A stretch of 15,005 nucleotides of DNA from DATGKD01 sp035294855 (GTDB lineage Bacteria; Actinomycetota; Acidimicrobiia; Acidimicrobiales; UBA8190). The notes under the pieces were generated by a model. That model had not been told where the DNA came from and did not search any database. It saw only the letters and a list, made by a program, of their open reading frames with translations. The translations under genes and the position numbers were made by a program. Positions 6,434 through 12,803 of the stretch are shown one piece after another. Position 1 is the first letter of the stretch, and each line of letters opens with the position of its first letter. The stretch is taken from positions 1 to 15,005 of the forward strand of contig DATGKD010000080.1 of NCBI GenBank assembly GCA_035294855.1. Direction: 5' to 3'.

Positions 6434-7608
6434 CGACGCGCCCCGCGCGACGGCGTGTCGCGGCCGTCGTCCTCGGCGCCGTCCGCCGACGCCGCCCCGT
6501 TCGGCGGTGGCTCCCCCGGTGACCGGTCGGTCGCCGACCATGCCCCATCGTGGAGGCCCGCGACGGCGTCGGCCAGCTCGACGGCGAGGACGTCGAGCTG
6601 CGCGGGGCCGATGGCCGCGCTGAAGAGGAAGGGCGCGACCAGCTGCGGCAGCGGCAGCTCGGCGGCGAGACGGGCGCGCTGCTCTTCCTGCAGCTCGTAC
6701 CGCCGGCGCCGGAACGCGGCCGCCCGGCCCAGTGCCGCCCGCTGGTCGGGGGCGAGGGCGACCCCCGCCTCGGCGGCGGCCTCGGCGGGATCCCGGTCGA
6801 GCAGCGGAGCGGGGGGGAGACAGGCGTTCACGATGACCGGACCGAGCGAGATGCCGATGCGGTCTTCGAGTGCGTACGCCGCCTCGACCACCTCGTTCAC
6901 GGGCATCTCCTCGGGAATCGTCACCAGCGCGACCTGACAACGCTCGGGGTCGGAGAGCAGCTCGACCACGTCGGTCGCCTGCACCCGGACGGGCCCGGCG
7001 CGGGCCGCGTCCAGGAGTCCCTGGGCCGACGACAGGAAGGTCATGGCGTGGCCCGTGGCGGGGGCGTCCACCAGGATGAGGTCGGCCGCCCGCTCGCGTT
7101 CGAGGCTCTTCACCCGGCCGAGCACGAGGATGTCGCGGATGCCCGGGATGGCCGTGGCCACCACGTCGAGCGCCCCCGACGAGACGAGCCGGCGGGAGAT
7201 GCGCTTCATGCCGTGGTCGGCCAGGTACTCGAGGAGCGCCTCGTCGGGGGTGATGCGCCGGGCGTGGACGGTTCCCGGCGCCACCCGGAGCGGGGGGCGG
7301 GTCGTGGGCCGCGCCGAGCGCCTGGTGTCAGCGCGCCCCGGATCCCCCGGATCCCACCGGCCGACGGTGGCGCCCGGACGCGAGCCGGCGTCGGGATCGG
7401 ACAGCACCGAGGGCTCGTAGCGGAGACCGCCGACCTGCCCGAAGGCGGCCGACACGCCGGGCTTGCCCTCGAGCTCGACCACCAGGACCGAAAGGCCGGC
7501 GTTCGCCGCCATGCGGGCCAGCGCGGCGGTGATCGTGGTCTTGCCCACTCCGCCCTTGCCGGCGACCACCAGGACGCGGCTCTTCCGGCAGAAAGACGCG
7601 ACGTCCAT
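6430..7608 (-). CDS. Get3/ArsA-family ATPase 1 (Rv3679-like)
   Basis: A 392-aa single-domain ArsA/Get3-type ATPase, first gene of the minus-strand operon. The P-loop GKGGVGKTT spans 17-25, and VVELEGKPGVSAAFG (43-57) corresponds to the mycobacterial VEVEGRQG segment. The IPGIRDILVLGRVKSLE segment (154-170) and switch II LVDAPATGHAM (179-189) follow. Residues about 70-118 form an Arg/Pro/Gly-rich low-complexity insertion between strands, and the last 35 residues are disordered. Two single-domain ATPases from adjacent genes probably form a heterodimer, replacing the tandem-domain ArsA or the Get3 homodimer (inference from family and the ATGA overlap). The ATG at 7608 has no Shine-Dalgarno, and a promoter about 10 bp upstream suggests a leaderless or nearly leaderless transcript. 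whiB is transcribed divergently upstream. Confidence 0.93.
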   Translation of the reverse strand: MDVASFCRKSRVLVVAGKGGVGKTTITAALARMAANAGLSVLVVELEGKPGVSAAFGQVGGLRYEPSVLSDPDAGSRPGATVGRWDPGDPGRADTRRSARPTTRPPLRVAPGTVHARRITPDEALLEYLADHGMKRISRRLVSSGALDVVATAIPGIRDILVLGRVKSLERERAADLILVDAPATGHAMTFLSSAQGLLDAARAGPVRVQATDVVELLSDPERCQVALVTIPEEMPVNEVVEAAYALEDRIGISLGPVIVNACLPPAPLLDRDPAEAAAEAGVALAPDQRAALGRAAAFRRRRYELQEEQRARLAAELPLPQLVAPFLFSAAIGPAQLDVLAVELADAVAGLHDGAWSATDRSPGEPPPNGAASADGAEDDGRDTPSRGARR

Positions 7609-7617
7609 GTCCGTTCG

Positions 7618-7645
7618 AGCGTACCGGCACGATGTCGCCGGTCAC
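7618..7645 (-). promoter_or_regulatory. Putative promoter of the Get3-like ATPase operon
   Basis: On the minus strand GTGACC (7645-7640) and TACGCT (7623-7618) are 16 bp apart and fit the actinobacterial TTGACN/TANNNT consensus. Transcription would start near 7610-7612, only a few bases before the ATG at 7608, which agrees with the lack of a ribosome-binding site. Predicted by eye. Confidence 0.38.
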
Positions 7646-7794
7646 GTCCCGCCGACGGCCCACCGCCCGGCGCCGGCGTCCGCACCCGCCCGGCGTCGGC
7701 GCTCAACACCACCCCGGCCGCCGCCGACGCCGCCCGACGGCAACCTTCAGGCCTCCTACGTGCACAAACTCCGAAAACTTCCTGGTCGCGGCCC

Positions 7795-7823
7795 TTGTCG
7801 GCCCATATCGGCGGGAGTAGCGT
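7795..7823 (+). promoter_or_regulatory. Putative promoter of whiB
   Basis: TTGTCG (7795-7800) and TAGCGT (7818-7823) are separated by exactly 17 bp, a good sigma-A/HrdB-type match. The transcript would begin near 7830 and keep only the AGGAGGGGG ribosome-binding site before the GTG start. About 150 bp separate this promoter from that of the divergent ATPase operon, leaving room for shared control. Confidence 0.45.
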
Positions 7824-7841
7824 CACGGCCCAGGAGGGGGA

Positions 7842-8105
7842 GTGGCCACACGAACCTTGGGCGAGACTTGGCAGGTGCGGGCGGCCTGCAGGGGACCGCA
7901 GGCCGCGGTCTTCTTTCCCCCGACCCACGCCGAGCGCAAAGAGGACAAGGTCGAGCGCGAGCGCCGCGCCAAGGCCATCTGCGCGACCTGCGTCGTCCGG
8001 GCCGATTGCCTGGAGTACGCCATCCGGATCCGTGAGCCTCACGGCATCTGGGGTGGCCTCAACGAAAACGAGCGCAAGCAGGTCCTTCAGCGCCGCGCCG
8101 GCTGA
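7842..8105 (+). CDS. WhiB-family 4Fe-4S transcriptional regulator
   Basis: An 87-aa WhiB protein. The four cluster ligands are Cys16, Cys47, Cys50 and Cys56 (C-x30-C-x2-C-x5-C). The turn motif GIWGG spans 68-72, followed by a short basic tail (KQVLQRRAG). The family carries a redox- and NO-sensitive 4Fe-4S cluster and acts on transcription with sigma-A region 4. The loop between Cys16 and Cys47 is longer and more charged (ERKEDKVERERR) than in WhiB1/WhiB4. The GTG start at 7842 follows AGGAGG with only 4 nt spacing; the next in-frame TTG (7857) is too far. Its place, divergent from the Get3-like pair, matches that of whiB4 in mycobacteria, but the sequence alone does not settle which WhiB subclass it is. 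Confidence 0.95.
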   Translation: MATRTLGETWQVRAACRGPQAAVFFPPTHAERKEDKVERERRAKAICATCVVRADCLEYAIRIREPHGIWGGLNENERKQVLQRRAG

Positions 8106-8124
8106 CCCGGCCCGCTCGAACCGC

Positions 8125-8143
8125 CCGAGCCGTCACGGCTCGG
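8125..8143. terminator. Bidirectional hairpin between whiB and the DUF929 gene
   Basis: CCGAGCCG and CGGCTCGG form a perfect 8-bp stem around a TCA loop, 19 bp after the whiB stop and 8 bp after the stop of the convergent gene. It has no U-tract, but the position between two 3' ends fits a terminator for both strands. Confidence 0.6.
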
Positions 8144-8151
8144 AATCCCGG

Positions 8152-9075
8152 TCAGTGCCGGGCGAGGTAGAGCGCCCCCGCTCTGGCGGCCGCTGACGAG
8201 CACACCGCGGCCGGCCGGTCACCGGTGATCTGGCACACCGCGGCCGAGAGCACGTTGGCGGCGCCCACCACGGCGTCGGTGACCGGGTTCGTGGGGACGG
8301 ACAGGTCGTCGGCGATCTGGGTCATGGAGAGGCCCTGCAGGATCCCCGGCGAAAAGCCGACGGCCGCCCCCGAGACCACGTAGCGGTTGCCGATGTCCAC
8401 GAAGGGCAGCGTCCCCGAACCCGCCACGAAGGGTTGGCTGTCATAGCGGTGCACGAGCCCCGACTGCCACGGGGCCAGGACGTGAAGGCGCGGGAACCCC
8501 GCCGGTACCGTCGTCGCCGCCGCCTGGCCGTATTCCTCCACCGCCGACAGCGTGAGGTACGGGCTGCGGTAGGACGCTCCGTCGAAGCTGAAGGTGGCCG
8601 TCGACGGGAAGACCTCGGCGGCCGAGGACTGCGTCGCCCCCAGGTGCGAAAACGACCCGAACCGGCTCAGCGCGATCACGAGCGCCCAGCGCTCCGCCGC
8701 GCAGTACGGGCAGAACTCACCCCCCACGTACACCACCGCCGGGCGGCCGCCGAGCGTCAGGGAGGGCTGACCGGAGAGCGCCACCGGCCCGCCCTCGGCC
8801 GACGTCGGCACCCCCACGGCGTCGAAGACCGACGCCGGGATCGTGGCCGTGGCGTGCAGCACCGAGCTGGGGGCCGGCGCGACCGGCGGGCTCACGAACG
8901 TGGTCGTGCCGCGCGTCACCTTCACCAGGAGGAGCGCCACGACGAGGAGAAGGATGAGTGCGACGAACGCCCACGTGACGAGGGCCATCGGCACCCGCCG
9001 ACGCGGCCGTGGGCCCGCCGGACGCATGTCGGTGCCGCCTCCCGGGGCTGATGCCGTCGTCGAAGTACCCGTCAT
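8152..9075 (-). CDS. Membrane-anchored DUF929/thioredoxin-like protein
   Basis: A 307-aa protein numbered from the ATG at 9075. A short cytoplasmic basic segment (RPRRR, 23-27) precedes a single transmembrane helix (about 30-52), and the rest should be extracytoplasmic. The outer domain has VVYVGGEFCPYCAAERW (114-130) with a CxxC pair (Cys122, Cys125), then a TLPFVDIG segment (222-229) resembling the cis-proline loop of thioredoxin folds. Two further cysteines (281, 292) may form a structural disulfide. The motif order fits the DUF929 family as I recall it; its function is not established, and thiol oxidoreductase activity is inference. An in-frame ATG at 9135 would add 20 residues but would place the likely -10 element inside the gene. 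It is divergent from the Nudix gene and convergent with whiB. Confidence 0.82.
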   Translation of the reverse strand: MTGTSTTASAPGGGTDMRPAGPRPRRRVPMALVTWAFVALILLLVVALLLVKVTRGTTTFVSPPVAPAPSSVLHATATIPASVFDAVGVPTSAEGGPVALSGQPSLTLGGRPAVVYVGGEFCPYCAAERWALVIALSRFGSFSHLGATQSSAAEVFPSTATFSFDGASYRSPYLTLSAVEEYGQAAATTVPAGFPRLHVLAPWQSGLVHRYDSQPFVAGSGTLPFVDIGNRYVVSGAAVGFSPGILQGLSMTQIADDLSVPTNPVTDAVVGAANVLSAAVCQITGDRPAAVCSSAAARAGALYLARH

Positions 9076-9124
9076 GGTGGCTCGGGCCCCCCCGGCGCTC
9101 GCGTGCGCCGGCCGAAGCGCGGCA

Positions 9125-9154
9125 AGCCTAACCATCGCCGAGCGGCCGTAACCT
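9125..9154. promoter_or_regulatory. Overlapping divergent promoter elements (DUF929 / Nudix)
   Basis: On the minus strand TAGGCT (9130-9125) is a good -10 for the DUF929 gene. On the plus strand TAACCT (9149-9154) sits 7 bp before the Nudix GTG, the spacing expected for a leaderless transcript. The -35 position of the minus promoter falls on the plus -10, so the two would compete. The -35 elements themselves are weak. Confidence 0.3.
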
Positions 9155-9161
9155 GGCGGCG

Positions 9162-10124
9162 GTGCCCGACCCCGCCGCCACCCCGCCCGAAGCGTCCGGC
9201 GCGGCCGCTTCGGTATCCGCCGCGGCGACCGTCCCGGCGCGGGACGCGGCGACGATCATGCTCGTGCGCGACTCGGAGAGCGCGGGCGCCCTCGAGGTGT
9301 GCATGCTGCGGCGCCACTTGAACTCGGACTTCGTCGGCGGGGCGTACGTGTTCCCCGGCGGCAAGGTCGACGACGACGACCGGTCGCCCGCCGCCGGAGA
9401 GGTGTGCTCGGGGCGCGACGACCGCGAGGCGAGCGAGCTCTTGGGTGTCGAGTCGGGTGGGCTCGCCTTCTGGATCGCCGCGCTGCGCGAGTGCTTCGAA
9501 GAAGCCGGCGTGCTCGTTGCCCGGATCCGCTCGTCGTGGCCGGGACCGGAAGCCACGCCGCGGCTGGCGGCTCTGCGCGTGGCGTTGAACGCCGGCGAGG
9601 TGGGCTTCGTCGACGCGTGCCGACGCGAGGGTCTCGAGCTGGCCGTGGACCGGGTGCACTACTTCAGCCACTGGATCACTCCCGAGCCGGCGCCCAAGCG
9701 TTACGACACCCGCTTCTTCGTGACGGCGCTGCCGCCGGAGCAGGTGCCCATCCACGACGACCACGAGACGACCGACACCGTCTGGGTCCGGCCCGACGAG
9801 GCGCTGGCCCGGGCCCGCGCCGGGGAGTTCGACCTGATCTTCCCCACGATGAAGAACCTCGAGGCGATCAGCCGGTTCGGCACCAGCGGCGAGCTTCTCG
9901 CCGCGGCCGCGGCCATTGAAACCGTGCCCGCCGTCCTCCCACGCGTCGCCGCCGACCAGCGCGGCGTGCGCATCCTGCTCCCTGGCGACCCGGGATACGA
10001 CGAGGCCGTGGCGCCGCCTCCGTCGGCCGCCGCGCCCATGACGCCGACCGAGCTGGGCGCCGTGATCCGCTCCATCGGGTCCGACGGCACCATGACGCCC
10101 GACGCGGGCGGCGACGACGGGTGA
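9162..10124 (+). CDS. Nudix hydrolase, NUDT19-like with split Nudix box
   Basis: A 320-aa Nudix protein. After an Ala/Pro-rich N-terminus (1-27) the fold begins at AATIMLVRDS. FPGGKVDDDD (64-73) is the first half of the Nudix box and ALRECFEEAGVLV (107-119) the second, so about 30 residues interrupt the usual GX5EX7REUXEEXGU. The metal-binding Glu residues 110, 113 and 114 are kept. The split box and the downstream FPTMKNLEAISRF (227-239) resemble the NUDT19/RP2 branch, whose characterised mammalian members hydrolyse CoA derivatives. CoA pyrophosphatase activity here is inference. The GTG at 9162 has no clear Shine-Dalgarno and may be leaderless. Its stop overlaps the next gene by 4 bp (GTGA). 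Confidence 0.88.
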   Translation: MPDPAATPPEASGAAASVSAAATVPARDAATIMLVRDSESAGALEVCMLRRHLNSDFVGGAYVFPGGKVDDDDRSPAAGEVCSGRDDREASELLGVESGGLAFWIAALRECFEEAGVLVARIRSSWPGPEATPRLAALRVALNAGEVGFVDACRREGLELAVDRVHYFSHWITPEPAPKRYDTRFFVTALPPEQVPIHDDHETTDTVWVRPDEALARARAGEFDLIFPTMKNLEAISRFGTSGELLAAAAAIETVPAVLPRVAADQRGVRILLPGDPGYDEAVAPPPSAAAPMTPTELGAVIRSIGSDGTMTPDAGGDDG

Positions 10125-11047
10125 CCGTCAGGCTCGTTCTCGATCCCGCCGCCGCGCCCCGGCCGGGCGAGCCCGTCAGGCTGTCGGCGACCGTGGCCCG
10201 GGTGACCGCGCCCAACCCCGGCATGATGACCGGGCCCGGCACGAACACCTACCTCGTCGGCACCCGCGATCTGGCCGTGGTCGACCCGGGTCCCGACGAC
10301 GCGGGTCATCTCGACGCCGTGGCCGAGCTCGGCGCCGGGCGCATCCGGTGGATCCTCGTCACCCACACGCATCCCGACCATGCGCCGGGCGCGCCCGGTC
10401 TCGCGCAGCGCACGGGCGCCGAGGTCATCGGCTTCGACGCACGCGACGGCTTCGAGCCCGCATTGGGGGCTCGAGAGGGTTTCGAGCTCGGCGGCGGCTC
10501 GTTCACGCTGCGCGCCCTGCACACGCCGGGCCACGCTTCCAACCACCTGTGTTGGTTGCTGGACGAGGAGCGCCTGCTCTTCTCGGGCGATCACGTCATG
10601 CACGGATCCACCGTCGTCGTCGCACCGCCCGACGGCGACATGGAGCAGTACCTGCACAGCGTGCGGCGCCTCCGAGACATCGACCCGGCGCTCGTCGCGA
10701 TCGCGCCGGGGCACGGCTCGCTGCTGACGGATCCGGCCGCCACGCTCGACGCCATCGTCGAGCACCGGCTGGCCCGGGAACGAGCCGTGTACGACGCGCT
10801 CGTCGCCGTGGGCCGCGCCACCGTGGACGACCTGCTGCCGACGGTGTATGCCGACGTCGACGCCGAGCGCCTCTCCGTGGCCCGCATGTCGTTGTGGGCC
10901 CACCTGCGCAAACTCGCCGCCGACGGGCGCGTCGTGGGGGACGATCCTGACGACGTCGCCACGCACTGGCGCCCGGTCGTGCACGCGCGTCACCCCGCGC
11001 CGGACGAGCGTTCGAGCTCGGCCGCCCACCGAGCCGGGTCGGGGTAG
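10121..11047 (+). CDS. LACTB2-like metallo-beta-lactamase-fold hydrolase
   Basis: A 308-aa MBL-fold hydrolase. Metal ligands are complete: H82-T-H84-P-D86-H87 (THTHPDH), His138 (TPGHAS), Asp157 (FSGDH) and His198 (APGHG). GPGTNTYLVG (38-47) is the typical opening strand. Residues about 208-275 form the C-terminal winged-helix-like domain of the LACTB2 group (EHRLARERAVYDAL...MSLWAHLRKLAADGRV). Human LACTB2 is a single-strand endoribonuclease, while bacterial members are mostly uncharacterised; RNA or thioester hydrolysis are both possible. It starts at a GTG inside the Nudix stop (GTGA), so both proteins are made together. Adjacent Nudix and MBL genes are, as I recall, a recurring actinobacterial pair. 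The stop codon touches that of the convergent mrp gene. Confidence 0.92.
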   Translation: MTVRLVLDPAAAPRPGEPVRLSATVARVTAPNPGMMTGPGTNTYLVGTRDLAVVDPGPDDAGHLDAVAELGAGRIRWILVTHTHPDHAPGAPGLAQRTGAEVIGFDARDGFEPALGAREGFELGGGSFTLRALHTPGHASNHLCWLLDEERLLFSGDHVMHGSTVVVAPPDGDMEQYLHSVRRLRDIDPALVAIAPGHGSLLTDPAATLDAIVEHRLARERAVYDALVAVGRATVDDLLPTVYADVDAERLSVARMSLWAHLRKLAADGRVVGDDPDDVATHWRPVVHARHPAPDERSSSAAHRAGSG

Positions 11048-11059
11048 CTACCCGGCTTG
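11030..11059. terminator. Hairpin spanning the abutting stop codons of the MBL and mrp genes
   Basis: Bases 11030-11039 pair with 11050-11059 (10 bp, one G-U on the plus transcript) around a 10-nt loop. The sequence also contains the perfect 12-bp palindrome GGGTAGCTACCC (11043-11054), in which TAG of the plus gene (11045-11047) directly meets TAG of the minus gene (11050-11048). No U-run follows on either side. It is probably a terminator encoded within both coding ends. Confidence 0.5.
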
Positions 11060-12220
11060 ACCGGCCGCCTCGTCCAGGGCGGCTTCGACGCGTTCCAGCA
11101 TCTGGGCGGTGCAGCCCGCCACCTCGACCAGGGGCGCGATGTCCTCCACGATGCGCGTGGCGAGGGCGTCGAACACCGCGCCCGACCCGCCGGTCCCGTC
11201 GGACAGCGCCACGGGCGCACCCGCGTCGCCCGCCGGCGCCATGTCCGGATCGATGGGCACGGATCCCACGAGGGGCACGCCGATCTCCTGGGCCAAGCGC
11301 GCCCCGCCGCCTTCGCCGAAGAGCGCGTACGACTCGCCGTGGCCGCAGGTGAAGCTCGACATGTTCTCGATGACGCCCGCCACCCGCAGGTGCCCCTTGC
11401 GCGCCATGTCGGCGGCACGCGCCGCCACCTTCTGGGCGGCGATCGGCGGCGTGGTGACGACGAGGACCTCGGTGCGCGGCAGCATCCGCGCCAGCCCCAT
11501 CTGGACGTCACCGGTGCCGGGCGGCATGTCGATGAGGAGATAGTCGACCTTGCCCCAGCGGACGTCCTCCAAGAAGTGCTGGACCGCTCGGTTGAGGATG
11601 AGGCCGCGCCACATGATGGCGGACTCCTCCTCGGCGAGGAATCCCATCGACACCACTTTGAGCAGGCCGTCCCCGACGGGCTTCTCCAGGGGGACGATCT
11701 TGCTGGCCTCGCCCCGCAGCTCCCCTTCCATGCCGAGCAGGCGGGGAACCGAGAACCCCCAGACGTCCGCGTCCAGAAGGCCCACCACGAGTCCCCGCTT
11801 GGCCAGGGCGACCGCCAGGTTGACCGTCACCGACGACTTGCCGACCCCGCCCTTGCCGGAGGACACGGCCAGCACCCGCGCCGAGACGGGAATGTCCGTC
11901 ACCACGGCCCGTTCCTCCCCCGCCTTCCGGCGGGCCCGGTCCATCACCGCCGACCGCTCGGCCCGGTTCATCTCGCCCATCGCCACCCGGACGCGAGCCA
12001 CCCCCGGCAGGGTCGATACCCGGGCTTCCACGTCGTTGCGCAGCTGGGTGCGCAACGGGCAGCCCGACGTGGTGAGGGCGATCTCGACCTCCACGGCCCC
12101 GTCGGCGGCGACGTCCACCCGTCGCACCATGCCGAGGTCGACGATGTTGTCGCCCAGTTCGGGGTCGATCACGCCGAGGAGCGCGTCGCGGACCGCAGAC
12201 TCGTCCACGCCCTCTGGCAC
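11048..12220 (-). CDS. mrp: Mrp/NBP35-family Fe-S cluster carrier ATPase
   Basis: A 390-aa cytosolic protein. An N-terminal MIP18/DUF59 domain (about 4-82, with IDPELGDNIVDLGMV and Cys54 in TSGCPL) is fused to a deviant-Walker ParA-type ATPase. The P-loop is SGKGGVGKSS (121-130), followed by DADVWGFSVPRLLG (150-163), DMPPGTGDVQ (231-240) and the IENMSSF motif (284-290). Mrp/ApbC proteins bind and transfer 4Fe-4S clusters as dimers. The usual CxxC pair after IENMS is reduced to a single Cys292 (TCGHGESYALFG). I chose GTG 12220 because AGGA lies 8 nt upstream and homology begins a few residues later. An in-frame TTG at 12280 would add 20 poorly conserved residues. It is divergent from erpA, consistent with a shared Fe-S role. 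Confidence 0.93.
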   Translation of the reverse strand: MPEGVDESAVRDALLGVIDPELGDNIVDLGMVRRVDVAADGAVEVEIALTTSGCPLRTQLRNDVEARVSTLPGVARVRVAMGEMNRAERSAVMDRARRKAGEERAVVTDIPVSARVLAVSSGKGGVGKSSVTVNLAVALAKRGLVVGLLDADVWGFSVPRLLGMEGELRGEASKIVPLEKPVGDGLLKVVSMGFLAEEESAIMWRGLILNRAVQHFLEDVRWGKVDYLLIDMPPGTGDVQMGLARMLPRTEVLVVTTPPIAAQKVAARAADMARKGHLRVAGVIENMSSFTCGHGESYALFGEGGGARLAQEIGVPLVGSVPIDPDMAPAGDAGAPVALSDGTGGSGAVFDALATRIVEDIAPLVEVAGCTAQMLERVEAALDEAAGQAG

Positions 12221-12324
12221 CCGCCCGATCCTACCGTTCACCTGCCCGAAGACGGCCGGACGGCGGCGCTCGACGGACAACCGCGCAGGACGCCGACGCG
12301 GCCGTCCATCCTGGCGCGCCCCAC

Positions 12325-12330
12325 TAGAAT
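12325..12330 (+). promoter_or_regulatory. Putative -10 element of erpA
   Basis: TAGAAT lies about 60 bp upstream of the erpA start and fits TANNNT well. No recognisable -35 stands 16-18 bp upstream, so the site may need an activator or be fortuitous. Confidence 0.3.
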
Positions 12331-12390
12331 CGGTGGAGGTACCGACGCTCGGGGCCCCGCGCCCTGCCTGCGCCCCAGGAGGACATGTCC

Positions 12391-12753
12391 GTGACGACCA
12401 TCAGCCCCGTCACCATCGGCAAGAAGCCGAATGTCGTGACGCTCACCGATGGCGCCAAAGCCAAGGTCGCCGACCTCCTCGCCCAGGAGGGCAACGACCT
12501 GCTGGCCCTCCGGGTCGCCGTCCGCCCCGGCGGGTGCTCGGGCTACAGCTACGAGATGTTCTTCGACTCCGAGGTCGCAGACGACGACCTGGTCGGGGAG
12601 CAGGGCGGGGTGAAGGTTGTGGTGGACACGGCGAGCGCCGAGCTGTTGAAGGGCTCGACCCTCGACTACGCCGACGGCCTGCAGGACGCCGGGTTCCACC
12701 TGTCGAACCCGAACGCCACCCGCACCTGCGGCTGCGGGTCCTCCTTCAGCTGA
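12391..12753 (+). CDS. erpA: ErpA/IscA-type iron-sulfur cluster insertion protein
   Basis: An A-type Fe-S carrier (HesB/IscA fold) that receives clusters from the scaffold and inserts them into apo-enzymes. The three ligand cysteines are present in GGCSGYSYEMFF and the C-terminal TCGCGSSF (Cys51, 115 and 117, counted from the ATG at 12385). The LLAQEGNDLLALRVAV segment matches the M. tuberculosis Rv2204c type. Start choice: AGGAGG (12377-12382) is only 2 nt from the ATG at 12385 but 8 nt from the in-frame GTG at 12391, so GTG is the likelier start; the difference is two residues. Its neighbours are mrp (divergent) and, 50 bp downstream, a protein with two 2Fe-2S clusters that is a plausible client. 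Confidence 0.94.
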   Translation: MTTISPVTIGKKPNVVTLTDGAKAKVADLLAQEGNDLLALRVAVRPGGCSGYSYEMFFDSEVADDDLVGEQGGVKVVVDTASAELLKGSTLDYADGLQDAGFHLSNPNATRTCGCGSSFS

Positions 12754-12757
12754 CCGA

Positions 12758-12779
12758 CGCCGCGCCGCGGCGCGCGGCG
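12758..12779 (+). terminator. GC-rich hairpin after erpA
   Basis: CGCCGCGC (12758-12765) and GCGCGGCG (12772-12779) form a perfect 8-bp stem with a 6-nt loop, 5 bases after the erpA stop. No U-tract follows, and the next gene starts within about 50 bp. It could terminate or attenuate read-through, or simply lower expression of the downstream pair. Confidence 0.4.
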
Positions 12780-12803
12780 CCTGCTTTGCAGCCCGTCGAA
12801 GCG

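Noticed and set aside
6434..6940. Upstream extension of the Get3-like ATPase 2 frame
   Set aside because: This part overlaps ATPase 1 in a different frame and encodes Arg/Gly-rich sequence. The ATG at 6433 with an ATGA overlap is a far better start.
11550..12790. Long open plus-strand frame leading into the xanthine-dehydrogenase-like gene
   Set aside because: Its first 1.2 kb is antisense to mrp and overlaps erpA in another frame. The translation is Ser/Arg/Thr/Pro-rich without any domain, and homology begins only near 12831. Open antisense frames are expected at this GC content.
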